DNA of 44,031 nt from Lacunisphaera sp. (GTDB taxonomy: Bacteria > Verrucomicrobiota > Verrucomicrobiia > Opitutales > Opitutaceae). The notes beneath the pieces were generated by a model. That model was not told where the DNA came from and did no database searches. It saw only the letters and a program-made list of their open reading frames with translations. The position numbers were made by a program, and so were the translations under genes. Positions 8,339 through 18,500 of this stretch are shown here, in pieces. Numbering within the stretch: position 1 is the stretch's first letter; the number at the start of each line of letters is the position of its first letter. The DNA is taken from assembly GCA_029945855.1 (NCBI GenBank), contig JAQSDJ010000083.1:1-44031 (forward strand), in the 5' to 3' direction.

Positions 8339-11201
8339 CCGCCCGCGCCTGCTCGCGTTGACGCTGTTTATCACGCCGCTGCTCTGCGCCGCGACGCTGG
8401 AAAACGACCGCTACCGGCTGGAGATTGGGGCGGACCACGCGGTGACGCTTTCCGCGAAAGGCGTCCCGACCCAGGTGCTCCAGCCGGAATTCACGGTCCT
8501 CTTCAGCGAGCGGGATCCCGGCTATCACGTTAACCACCAGAACTACCCGCTGGCCCCGCGCACCGCGGTGCGCTGGTCCGGTTACGAAGAGGAACTGTCC
8601 GCACTCAACCCGCGGCTGGCTTCACCCGCGCTGCGTGAGTTGCTGCATAGCCAGGTTTCGGTGACGGCCGACGCCCGCGGCGCCCGCACCTGGACCTACC
8701 GCGATACGGCCGGCAAAATCACACTGCGGGTCAGTGGCGCCTACGCCCGGGGCACGACCGATCCTTTCCTCGCCGGAAAGCGCACCGTGCTGCGCGCGCA
8801 GAACGCCGTCCTCGCCGGCCGCACGCTGAGCTGGACGTTTGCCGCGCAGGCCGGCTTCACTATTTCCGCCGAGCTTTCGCTGCCCGAAGGCGACGGCGAT
8901 CCCCGGATCTCCCACCGTCTGGAAGCCCGGCGCGCCGGCCACTACTCGGTGGCGTTCAGCGGAGCGCCATCGGTGAAGAAAGACGAGGTCCTCACGATCC
9001 CGCAGGAGACCGCCGGCCGGGGACTGCGGCAGTTCAATCATCTGGTCAACGAAGCCTACCTCCGCCTGCCGCGCGCCCAGCTCGCGACGGCGGATTGGAG
9101 CGCGGCGCTGGTCGTCGATTCGGGCGAGATGCCGTTTCGCATTCCCACCCGGCAGAATGCCCGCTTCGGCCTGATGATGCAGCTCGCGGACGATCGATTT
9201 AAACCCATCGCGTTTGCGCCGATCATCGGTGGAGCGGAGTCGCACCTGAAGCCGGGCGAGGCCCGCACGTTTGCCGTGCATTACGTCCTGCGCCCCGGCG
9301 ATTGGAAAGACACCTACGTCTATATCGCGCGCGCTCTTTATGCGTTCCGGGATCAACGTGACCACACCGGTCCCGGCTCGATCAACGCCGCGCTGGAAGC
9401 CACGATGGATTTTCTCGCCGATCGCCACGGCGGAAACCGAGCGCTCTGGCACGACGAGCAAAAATACTACGACTACTGGACGGATAACTCCGGCATATTC
9501 AAACCGTTCTCCCCGCTCTTCGGCCTGTCGGCCGCCGTCGTGACCGATGACGAGGAGTTCTACCTTCGCCGCGCGCTTCCCCAGGTCGAGTTCGCGCTCT
9601 CGCGCGCCGACAACACGTTCGCTCCTTACGAGGTCGCGCAAAACGGCCAGGTTAAAGCGCGCAACCGCGAGTTGGGCCGCTCTTACCTCAGCACGGCGCA
9701 ACTCGTGACGCTGTCCTCATTTTTCCAGCACCGCACGCCCGCCATTATGCTCGCCGCGCGCACCCAGGGCTTCTCTGAAAGCAACTTCACCGACCTGCTC
9801 GCGCGTCACGTTCTCTCGGGAAATGCCGCCGACCTCGCGGCCGCGCGTCGCGTCGCGGATTCCGAACTGAAAAAAGGCCTGCCCGTGAGTCAGGGCGAGG
9901 GCTACATGGACTGGCTCGAACTCTACGAAGTCACCCGCGAACCCCGCTACCTCGATGCCGCGGTCGCCGGAGCTTACGGTCTGACGACGACCATCAATCT
10001 CTCGCCTGCGATTCCCGCCGGAGCGGTCGTAGTTGAAGCTCACGACCGCGTGCCCGTCCACGAGCACTCGGTCGGACGCCACCGACTGTGGGGATTTCAA
10101 CCGCCGCAGCCCGTCGTCTTGGCGACGAAAACCGTGCCCGCGTGGCGCGTGGCGTTCACCGGTCTGCAATCTCCCGCATATCGCGGTGAATTGTGGATGA
10201 ACAACCACGGCCAGTTGATGCGCCTCGCCGCGCATGCCAACGACGATTTCCTCCGTGACATTGCACGCTGGGGCATGGTCGGCCGCTTCGGCAATTATTC
10301 GGGGGACAATCGTTCGAACTACTCCCTCATCACCGAACGTTCAGACTCCGTTGAGCGGTCGCCCTGGGACTGGAATTTCGCGACCGTCAATCCGGGGCAC
10401 GCCTGGGAATTCGCCGGTGAGCTCATTGATTTCCTGGTGAGCGATGCGTTTCACCGCTCACGTGGCGCGATCGATTTTCCCGGCCAGCCGATGCCGGGCG
10501 CATCGTTTCGCGTGCGCGTTTACGGCGATCGTCCCGGGCGTTTCCATGGCGACGAAAACGTGCGCCTGTGGCTGCCGCGCCAGTTGATCACGAGCGACAA
10601 TCGTCAGATCGATTACCTCGCCGGATACGGCAATGGAAAAGTCTATCTCGCCTTCTGGAATCAATCGTTCGTCGAAGAAGCTGTGAACATCGTCATCGAC
10701 CGGCAGCGCGTCGATCTCAGCCAGGCGACCTCCGCGCTTCTCTCCGTGCAGAACGGCCCGGCCCGGTCCACCCCGCTTGCGGGTCAGACGCTCTCATTCC
10801 ATCTTCCGCCCAAAGGAATCGCCGCCTACACGATCTCGGGCGCGCAGGTGCATCCAGCGCTTCAGGCGAAGATGCTGGCCACGGACGTCCCCGCCCTCGG
10901 CCCCGACAGCCGCGCGCGTGCCGCCGCTCCGTTTGGTCAGGTCTACGCGACCCTCATTTCACTCGGTCGCGGTCTTACGAGCGCGCACGTTTACACCGAC
11001 GCCCTGCCGGAAGAAATCATCGCGGCAACCCTTCGCTACCGGCAGGGCGGCGGAGACTGGCGCGAACTCACCGATGGGATATTCCCTTACGAGTTTTCTC
11101 CTCCTTACGTCGAAAAGGCCGGAGCGCTCGAACTCGTTTTCAGGGTGGAAACCTCCACGCAAAAAATCGAGCAAGCCCCCCTGATCACGTTGCGACCCTG
11201 A
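8328..11201 (+). CDS. Large secreted protein of unknown family, paralogue B
   Basis: Starting at the ATG at 8328 gives 957 residues with a clean signal peptide (MRNSRPRLLALTLFITPLL). The frame is open further upstream, but that part lies inside the GH43 gene. The layout matches paralogue A: a beta-rich N-terminal region containing IAFAPIIGGAESHLKPGE, a helical middle from about residue 340, then the block YGDRPGRFHGDENVRLWLP near residue 730 followed by YGNGKVYLAFWNQS. It is the most diverged of the three. The HRG element of A and C is replaced by WMNNHG, and the early N-terminal segment differs. This may mean a different substrate. Its start overlaps the end of the GH43 gene by 11 bp and only 5 bp separate its stop from the next ATG. 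Function is unassigned. Confidence 0.85.
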   Translation: MRNSRPRLLALTLFITPLLCAATLENDRYRLEIGADHAVTLSAKGVPTQVLQPEFTVLFSERDPGYHVNHQNYPLAPRTAVRWSGYEEELSALNPRLASPALRELLHSQVSVTADARGARTWTYRDTAGKITLRVSGAYARGTTDPFLAGKRTVLRAQNAVLAGRTLSWTFAAQAGFTISAELSLPEGDGDPRISHRLEARRAGHYSVAFSGAPSVKKDEVLTIPQETAGRGLRQFNHLVNEAYLRLPRAQLATADWSAALVVDSGEMPFRIPTRQNARFGLMMQLADDRFKPIAFAPIIGGAESHLKPGEARTFAVHYVLRPGDWKDTYVYIARALYAFRDQRDHTGPGSINAALEATMDFLADRHGGNRALWHDEQKYYDYWTDNSGIFKPFSPLFGLSAAVVTDDEEFYLRRALPQVEFALSRADNTFAPYEVAQNGQVKARNRELGRSYLSTAQLVTLSSFFQHRTPAIMLAARTQGFSESNFTDLLARHVLSGNAADLAAARRVADSELKKGLPVSQGEGYMDWLELYEVTREPRYLDAAVAGAYGLTTTINLSPAIPAGAVVVEAHDRVPVHEHSVGRHRLWGFQPPQPVVLATKTVPAWRVAFTGLQSPAYRGELWMNNHGQLMRLAAHANDDFLRDIARWGMVGRFGNYSGDNRSNYSLITERSDSVERSPWDWNFATVNPGHAWEFAGELIDFLVSDAFHRSRGAIDFPGQPMPGASFRVRVYGDRPGRFHGDENVRLWLPRQLITSDNRQIDYLAGYGNGKVYLAFWNQSFVEEAVNIVIDRQRVDLSQATSALLSVQNGPARSTPLAGQTLSFHLPPKGIAAYTISGAQVHPALQAKMLATDVPALGPDSRARAAAPFGQVYATLISLGRGLTSAHVYTDALPEEIIAATLRYRQGGGDWRELTDGIFPYEFSPPYVEKAGALELVFRVETSTQKIEQAPLITLRP

Positions 11202-11206
11202 TCCTC

Positions 11207-11785
11207 ATGAATTTGAAACGCCTGTTCATCCTTCTGCTTTTGGTGGCCGGCGGCTCGCCGCTTTCAGCCACGGATTTCGAGATTTCCGGCGAATTTCTCG
11301 CCTACATGAAAGCCGTGACCAATCCCCACGACTTCGGACGGAAAGACGGCCGCTACCATCCCTATTCCACGCGTTACGGCCGGCGCATCGGCTACGCGCG
11401 GGCCGTCACCGACAAATCCCTTTACACACGGGGTGAAACCCGGGCCGAAGCCGAACAGCACCTGCGTCACGCTCTTTCCACGACGGCGCTGGCCTTGGAG
11501 GCCTGGCTGGCGCGAAAGCACCCGGACTCGCCGCTTGATTCGCTCGATCCTCGCGCGCGGGAAATCCTCGTCGATCGCGCGTTCACCGATGGCGTTGAAA
11601 ACCTGCCGCCGGCTTTCTGCGCGGCTGTGCTGCGCGCCGACTGGGCGACGCTTCTCGACGAACACCTTTACGTGCGTGCCCCCGAAGGCTGGCCTGACAC
11701 CACTCAAAATCACGCCTTTGGCCTGCGCTGGATTTACGGCGAAACCGGCACCCCTCTCCGTCCGCTGAAAAAAACCACCCGATGA
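11207..11785 (+). CDS. Small exported protein with lysozyme-fold (GH24-like) features
   Basis: The 192-residue product has a signal peptide ending near PLSA. Its body reads like a phage-type lysozyme. YSTRYGRRIGYARAV resembles the GH24 Y-x-D-x-G-x-x-T-I-GYG segment, RGETRAEAEQHLRHAL resembles the GIT-x-x-x-A-x-x-LL-x-x-D-L helix, and REILVDRAFTDGVENLP resembles the L-x-x-x-AFN-x-G segment. The catalytic Asp and Thr expected between Tyr and GYG are not obvious, so it may be inactive or act differently. It lies 5 bp after paralogue B and its stop overlaps the GH78 start by 4 bp. The fold assignment is by eye and tentative; an unrelated accessory protein is possible. Confidence 0.75.
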   Translation: MNLKRLFILLLLVAGGSPLSATDFEISGEFLAYMKAVTNPHDFGRKDGRYHPYSTRYGRRIGYARAVTDKSLYTRGETRAEAEQHLRHALSTTALALEAWLARKHPDSPLDSLDPRAREILVDRAFTDGVENLPPAFCAAVLRADWATLLDEHLYVRAPEGWPDTTQNHAFGLRWIYGETGTPLRPLKKTTR

Positions 11786-14700
11786 CTCCCTGCCCGCCTC
11801 CTCGCTTCGCGCCGGCCGACGGCGACCGCACCCGACTAGCGCTCATGCAAGCCGCCCGAAACTGGCGTTCGTGGTTCGCTCTGTTTGCGGTGACGATCGC
11901 GCTTTCAGCGACCTTTTTGCCGCGAGGGCAGGCGGCGGAAATCGAACAGCTGCAGGTCGAATACCGGGAAAACCCCATCGGCCTGGACACCCCGCAACCG
12001 CGTTTCAGCTGGCGGATGCGTGCCACGAACGGAGCGCGCGGAGAATTTCAAACCGCCTATCAGGTGCGGGTGACCGACCCGCGTGGAACCCCCGTCTGGG
12101 ATTCCGGCAAAGTCAGCGATGCCCGCTCCCATGAAATCCTCTACGGCGGCCCACCGCTTCAGGCGATGGCACGCTACCGCGTCGATGTCACTCTCTGGGA
12201 CCAGAACTCGCAGGTGACCACGACCCAGGCGGCGTTCGAGACGGGACTGATGGATCCGTCGCTAGCCGCGTGGGAAGGCGCGACATGGATCGGCGGCGGT
12301 GCCGATGAACTCGGGCTCTACGCCCATTACCTTCCTGTATTTAAAATTAGATACGGCGTCGCGATCGCGCCGGGCAGCCACCGCGCCAGCTTCGTGTTCG
12401 GGGCCAATGATCCCCGCCTCAGAGATCGGTATAAAAACATCTTCCAACTCGAATCCGGCCACAACCAGAGCCATGTGCGCCTGGAACTCGATCTTTCCGG
12501 CCTGGACCAACCGGCGGACGGACGGGCCCGACTTAAAGTTTACCGTTCCGGGTATGCGCCGGCTGACGATCCCGACCAGCCCGATCAAACGTATGTGATC
12601 GATCCGGCAATCATTCACGCGGGCAACCGGCACGAGACGCATACCGTGACAGTCCGCGCCGAATTCGGACAGATCGGGATCATGATCGGGGACCACGAAC
12701 TTGCGCCCCTGCACGCCCCTGCCTTTGCCACCAGTTCACGACCGTGGGCGACTACTTCGATCAATCCCCTCGGCGGCAGCCAGAACCTGATTCCGTTCGG
12801 CATGCTGGGTGACATCGGCTTTTCCCTTCCACCCGGCCAGCAGGCGGCCTTCTCCGCAATCGAGATCGCCAATGTGCGCAGCCCCGGCAGCCGGCTCTTT
12901 CTTGCTGACTTCTCGAGCCCTCAGGCGGGCATCTTTCGTTCGGCTGCGAATGACGCCTCATCGGGGATGGTGATTCGCGGCGGTCGCTGCATCGTCTCCG
13001 GCGGCGAACGGGGTGCCTTCATCACGGCCGATCCCAGCCGGAATTCCGCGCCCTTGTTGCGCACCGAGTTTACGACGCGCACCCCTTTGATCACCAGCGC
13101 CCGGCTCTACATCACCGCGCGCGGAGTCTACGAAGTTTCCCTCAACGGCCAACGCATCAGCCGCGATTTCTACAACCCCGGGCTCACGCAATACAACAAG
13201 ACCCACCTCTATCAAACTTACGATGTCACCGCGCTCATGGCTACCGGCACCAACGTGCTCGGCGCCATGCTCGGCGAAGGCTGGTGGAGCGGGCAGCTCG
13301 CACATGGCGGCGTCTGGAATCACTTCGGCGACCGCCCGTCGTTGCTGGCCAAACTCGTCATTATCTACGCCGATGGTTCGCGCCAGGTTGCCACGACCAA
13401 CCCGCGCGACTGGAAGATCTTCACCGAAGGCCCGCTCCGCTACGGGAGCATGACCATGGGAGAAGTCTACGACGCCAGACGCGAGGCGGACGTTCAGGGT
13501 TGGAACATTTCCGGCTTCGACGCCCGCCATGGGAAAAGCGCCGTCGAGGTGCCGCTGGCGGGCACCACCTATGAACACAAGAATCTCGATTTCTCGTCCG
13601 TGGCGTTGACGGGCCAGATCGACGACACAGTCGGAACCTTCAAAATCGTCGGCGCCCAATCCGTGCGCGAGCCGCGCCCGGGAGTGTTCATCTACGATTT
13701 CGGCCAGAACGTCGTTGGCGTGCCACGATTGACCTTCATGCAAGGCCAACACGGCCGGACCGTCACCCTCCGCTATGCCGAAATGCTCTATCCCGACCTG
13801 CCAGCCTCGGGCCCCAACGCCGGCCTGATCATGACTGAAAATCTGCGCGGTGCGCTGGCGCAGGACATCTATATCCAACGCGACGGACGACAGGTCTGCG
13901 AACCGCGCTTCACGTCGCATGGTTTTCAATACCTCGAAATCACCGGGATTTCCGAGCCGGTGCCCGTCAACGATGTGCAGGTCGTGGTCACCAGCTCCAT
14001 CCGCACGCTCACCGCCGAATTCGAATCGTCGAACCCTCGCGTCAATCGCCTTTGGTCCAATCTCGTCTGGTCAAATGTCGGCAACTTCCTGTCGATTCCC
14101 ACCGATTGCCCGCAACGCAACGAGCGCATGGGCTGGTCCGGCGATCTCAATGTCTTTGCCCGCACCGCGACCTACGTCTCCGACGTCCGGCAATTCCTTC
14201 GACGCCACCTGCTCGCGATGCGCGACACGCAGACGCCTGCGGGTCGCTTCACCGACATCGCACCGATCGGCGGCGGCACCGGCGGACTACTCTGGGGCAG
14301 TGCCGGCATCACCGTGCCTTGGGAGTGTTACCTGCACTACGGAGACACCGCGATCCTGCGTGAACATTATCCGGCGATGAAGGCCTACATGCGTTATCTC
14401 GTGCAGACGATTCATCCCAAAACAGGGCTCAGCACCGACTCCCATCTGGGCGACTGGCTGGGACCGCAGAACAACCAGCTCAGTCCCGCGTTCCTCGCCA
14501 CGGCCTATCACGTTTTTACTTTGGAGATAATGACCCGCGCCGCCGAGGCGCTCAACGAGCCTGCGGATGCCGCCGGGTTTCGCCAGGCCCACGCGGAACG
14601 AAAAGCGTTTTTTAACACCACCTTTGTCGACCCCGGGAAGAAAGTCATCAGCCCGCCCGGCGGCCGCGGACATGGCAATGGCGCACCCTTCCGCGCCAGC

Positions 14701-15462
14701 GACACTCAAACCGCCTACGCGGTCGGGCTCGCGCTGCACGCCTTCGACGAGGAGTTGCGCCCCGCCATGGCCGCTCACCTCGCCGCCACGCTCGAACGCG
14801 AAACCCGCGACGATGCCGGCGAACTGCGTCCGCGCTACTCGCTCATGACCGGTTTTATCGGCACCGCGTGGATCAGCGAAGCGCTGTCCGCCGCGGGACG
14901 CTCCGATCTTGCCTACCGCCAGTTGCAGAATCGCACGTATCCCTCCTGGCTTTACCCCGTCGATCAGGGCGCGACGACGATTTGGGAACGGCTCGACGGT
15001 TACAGGCCCGAAACCGGTTTTTTTGACGGAAAGGCACAGATGAACTCCTTCAACCACTATAGTTTTGGTGCGGTTGGGCAGTGGCTGATGAGCCGTTGCG
15101 TCGGCATCGCCCGGGACGAGCCCGGCTTCCATCGCTTTGTGCTTCGCCCCGAACCCGATCCCACCGGCGAAATGCAGTGGGCGCGGGGCCGCTACGATTC
15201 TCCCTACGGCCCGATCTCGAGCAGCTGGAAAATTGCCGGTGGCGTGCTCACCTACATCGCGGATATTCCCGCAAACACCACCGCCACGCTGTATCTGCCT
15301 TCCGCCGCTCCAGCAGAGGTGCGCGAGAGCGGCCGCTCGCCTGCCGGCGCTCCGGGCGTCCGCGTCCTTTCCCACGATTCGGGCCACGCCTTTTTCGAAC
15401 TGAAATCGGGCCGTTACGAATTCACGTGCGCGCCACCTCCGCCTTTCCCGCAGCAGCCTTGA
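11782..15462 (+). CDS. GH78 alpha-L-rhamnosidase with an inserted beta-sandwich-like domain
   Basis: This 1226-residue exported protein should release alpha-linked L-rhamnose. It opens with a GH78 N-terminal Ig-like domain (ENPIGLDTPQPRFSWRM). The TDCPQRNERMGWSGD signature near residues 773-788 carries the acidic residues of the active site, and GATTIWERLDGY near 1064-1075 carries the second catalytic Glu. Between about residues 170 and 395 lies an extra beta-rich segment absent from minimal GH78 proteins. It may be a lectin-like module. The start at 11782 overlaps the preceding stop as ATGA. A second ATG at 11845 gives a tidier signal peptide (MQAARNWRSWFALF) and cannot be excluded. A GH106 gene follows after 56 bp. 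Confidence 0.93.
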   Translation: MTPCPPPRFAPADGDRTRLALMQAARNWRSWFALFAVTIALSATFLPRGQAAEIEQLQVEYRENPIGLDTPQPRFSWRMRATNGARGEFQTAYQVRVTDPRGTPVWDSGKVSDARSHEILYGGPPLQAMARYRVDVTLWDQNSQVTTTQAAFETGLMDPSLAAWEGATWIGGGADELGLYAHYLPVFKIRYGVAIAPGSHRASFVFGANDPRLRDRYKNIFQLESGHNQSHVRLELDLSGLDQPADGRARLKVYRSGYAPADDPDQPDQTYVIDPAIIHAGNRHETHTVTVRAEFGQIGIMIGDHELAPLHAPAFATSSRPWATTSINPLGGSQNLIPFGMLGDIGFSLPPGQQAAFSAIEIANVRSPGSRLFLADFSSPQAGIFRSAANDASSGMVIRGGRCIVSGGERGAFITADPSRNSAPLLRTEFTTRTPLITSARLYITARGVYEVSLNGQRISRDFYNPGLTQYNKTHLYQTYDVTALMATGTNVLGAMLGEGWWSGQLAHGGVWNHFGDRPSLLAKLVIIYADGSRQVATTNPRDWKIFTEGPLRYGSMTMGEVYDARREADVQGWNISGFDARHGKSAVEVPLAGTTYEHKNLDFSSVALTGQIDDTVGTFKIVGAQSVREPRPGVFIYDFGQNVVGVPRLTFMQGQHGRTVTLRYAEMLYPDLPASGPNAGLIMTENLRGALAQDIYIQRDGRQVCEPRFTSHGFQYLEITGISEPVPVNDVQVVVTSSIRTLTAEFESSNPRVNRLWSNLVWSNVGNFLSIPTDCPQRNERMGWSGDLNVFARTATYVSDVRQFLRRHLLAMRDTQTPAGRFTDIAPIGGGTGGLLWGSAGITVPWECYLHYGDTAILREHYPAMKAYMRYLVQTIHPKTGLSTDSHLGDWLGPQNNQLSPAFLATAYHVFTLEIMTRAAEALNEPADAAGFRQAHAERKAFFNTTFVDPGKKVISPPGGRGHGNGAPFRASDTQTAYAVGLALHAFDEELRPAMAAHLAATLERETRDDAGELRPRYSLMTGFIGTAWISEALSAAGRSDLAYRQLQNRTYPSWLYPVDQGATTIWERLDGYRPETGFFDGKAQMNSFNHYSFGAVGQWLMSRCVGIARDEPGFHRFVLRPEPDPTGEMQWARGRYDSPYGPISSSWKIAGGVLTYIADIPANTTATLYLPSAAPAEVRESGRSPAGAPGVRVLSHDSGHAFFELKSGRYEFTCAPPPPFPQQP

Positions 15463-15518
15463 TCATCACTCCACATTGCGACGCCACGGACGCCTGCCCG
15501 TCGTCTCTCAACTCACTT

Positions 15519-18500
15519 ATGATTCGTTCCCGTTCCCGCCTCTTCGTAGCTGCCATTCTTCTGTGTCTTGCGACCGTCGCGGCGCCATCGCTGGCCGCCC
15601 GCGATCTCGTCCAGGATTTCCGCTCCCCGCCGCGTTCGGCCGGCCCGTGGGTTTACTGGATCTGGGTGAACGGCAACACCACGAAGGCAGGCATTCGCGC
15701 CGATCTGGAGGACATGAAACGTGTCGGGATCCGCGGAGCCATGCTGTTCGAGGGCAGCCTCTCTCTGCCCGCCGGCCCCGTGCGCTACGGCTCGAACGCG
15801 TGGCACGAACACGTGCAATACGCCATCGCGACCGCCGCCGAACTCGGCCTCGAAATCGTGATGATGAACTGTGCCGGCTGGGCCACCAGCGGCGGCCCGT
15901 GGAACGATGTGGATCACTCCATGAAGATGGTCGTCTGGAGTGAGCAGGCTGTCACCGGCGGCACCACCTGGCGCGGCCCCCTGCCGCAGCCGCCCACCCA
16001 ACTCGACTACTACCGCGACGTCTCATTGCTCGCCGTGCCGTCGCGCTTCGAAGCGCCGGCGAAACTCGCCAGCGACGATCGCCGCCAGAAGGTCGCCGCG
16101 CTGAACGATCGCAATGCGGCGACGATCGTGGAGTTCACGAGCACCACAAGCATCACGTTCGACTTCGGCACGCCCACCCCGCGACGCTGGCTGGAAATCG
16201 ATCTGGCCCGGGGTGCGCACCAGGAATCAGCCGAGGGCCTGGGACACGACGACGATTTCATTCCCGGTGGAAAAATCGAAGTGTCCGCTGACGGCGTGGC
16301 GTTTCGCACCGTCGAGACATTCGCCGACAGCCGGCTGGAGTTTTCCAGCCGCGTGGAAATCGGTTTTGAACCCGTCACCGCCCGCTACTTTCGCGTCACG
16401 TTCACGCCGGCGGGAGGAATCTTTCGCGCCCCGTGGCGCGTGACGGAACTGCACCTCTCGCATTTCCGCAAGGTCGCCCATCTCGCAGGCAAAACCGGGT
16501 TGAAATCCGTGCCCTCGCCATCGGTTCCCGCCGAGTGGAGCGCCACCGCCACCGGTGAATTTTCCGCCGATCAGATCATCGATCTCACCGGCCGCCTCGC
16601 CGCCGACGGTTCGCTCACCTGGGATGCGCCTCCGGGCGAATGGACGTTGTTACGTTTTGGTTACACAACGAGCGCCCGCCAGAATCACCCGGCCCCGCCG
16701 GAAGGCCAGGGATTGGAGGTCGACAAATTCGATGCCGCCGCGCTCGCCATTCATTTTGAAAACGCGCTCGGCCGGATCATCCGCGAAGCCGGTCCGCACG
16801 CCGGGAAGGCGTTGAGCGGAGTGTTGAGCGACAGCTGGGAGGCGGGGCCGCAAACCTGGACTGCCGCGCTGCCCACCGAGTTCGCGCGACGCCGCGGTTA
16901 TCCGCTGCACCGGTTTCTCCCCGCGCTCACCGGGCGCATGGTCGGCAACGCCGCCGACACCGAGGCCTTCCTCGCCGACTACCGTCGCACGCTCGGTGAA
17001 CTCTACGCGCAAAATTACTATGGCGCGCTTCAGGCCCTCGCTCATCGCCATGGAATGAAACTCTTCGCCGAAGCCTATGGCGGCGTGCTCGACGAGAGTC
17101 GCGCGCTTGAGCGAGTCGACATGCCGATGGTGGAATTCTGGAATCACAAGCTCTTCAAAGGCTTCGATTTCGCTCTGTCGGCCGCGCCGCTCAGCGGCAA
17201 TCCCGTGGTGCTGGCCGAGGCGTTCACGTCGCGCCCCCCCGAGTGGTCCGGCTGGCGCGAGCATCCCGCCGCGCTCAAGGCGCTCGGCGATGCCGCCTAC
17301 GCGGCCGGCGTTACGGGCTTTGTGCTGCATTCCTATGTTCATCAGCCGCGGACTGACCTCGCCCCGGGCTTCACGCACGGCCGTTATGGCACGCAAATCG
17401 GCCGACTCAACTCGTGGTGGCCGCTCGCCACCGGCTGGACCGACTATCTCCGCCGCTGCCAGCTCCTCCTCCAGCAGGGCCGGGCGGTCGCCGATGTGCT
17501 GCAGTTGCGCGAGGAACGCCTGCAGACCGAATACCGCGTGCTGCCGTCCACCGGCGTGTCCGGCTATCAGGCGCACCTGCTGTCCGTCGCCCAGCTTGAC
17601 CGCGTGAGCCTGCGCGACGGCCTGCTGCGAACCTCCGCCGGTGCCACCTACCGAGTGCTCGAACTGCCGTCGGCTTGGACTGCCACCACCGCCACGCTGC
17701 AGCGCCTGCTTGCCCTGCGCGACGCGGGCGCCATGCTCGCCGGACCGCGACCGCTCGCGCCTGCCACCCTGCCCGACACGCAGGCGGGCCGCCCCGCTTG
17801 GGAGGCCGCCGTCGCTGCGCTCTGGAGTGGACCGACCGCCCCAGCCGTCGATGCCACCGCCGCGCTCACCCAGCTGGGCGTGGCCCCGGATCTCCACATC
17901 ACTGGCGACGATCCCGCCCCCGACGTGCGCTTCACCCACCGCACGGCGGGGACGGACGATTTCTATTTCGTTACCAACCAATCCGGCCGTGACCTCGTTG
18001 TGGCCGCCGACTTTCGCAGCGGCGCCCGCCTGCCCGAACTCTGGGACCCGCTGACTGGCCGAATCGTGCCTGCGCCTGTTTTCACCCACGCTGACGGCCG
18101 GACCACGCTGACCCTGAGCCTCGCCACGGCCGGATCGGTCTTCGTCGCCTTCCGCCGTCCGCTGCCGCCCGTGTGGGCGGTTGCGGTCGAGCACAACGGC
18201 GCCAGGCTGCCGATCCCCGAGGTCGCCTCGCTTCCGGCAGACGGAACCTGGCCCGCCGCGACGGCGGGCGCTTTCCGCCTCCGCTTCTCGGACGGCCGGA
18301 CCAGCGATCTCGCCCCCGCCGCGCCCGCCCTGATTGAATTGCCGGCCCCCTGGCGGATCTCTTTCGCCGGCCCGGCCCGGAACCCCGCAGCCATCGAGGC
18401 ACTGGCGCTCGGCAGCCTCTCCGCCGACCCGCGACCCGATGTCCGTCACTTCTCCGGCATCGCCACCTACGAAACCCGTTTCACGCTGCCCGCCGACGCC

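Noticed and set aside
15081-15518. N-terminal extension of the GH106 gene into GH78
   Set aside because: The extension is a shifted reading of the conserved GH78 C-terminus and would bury the clear signal peptide that begins at 15519.
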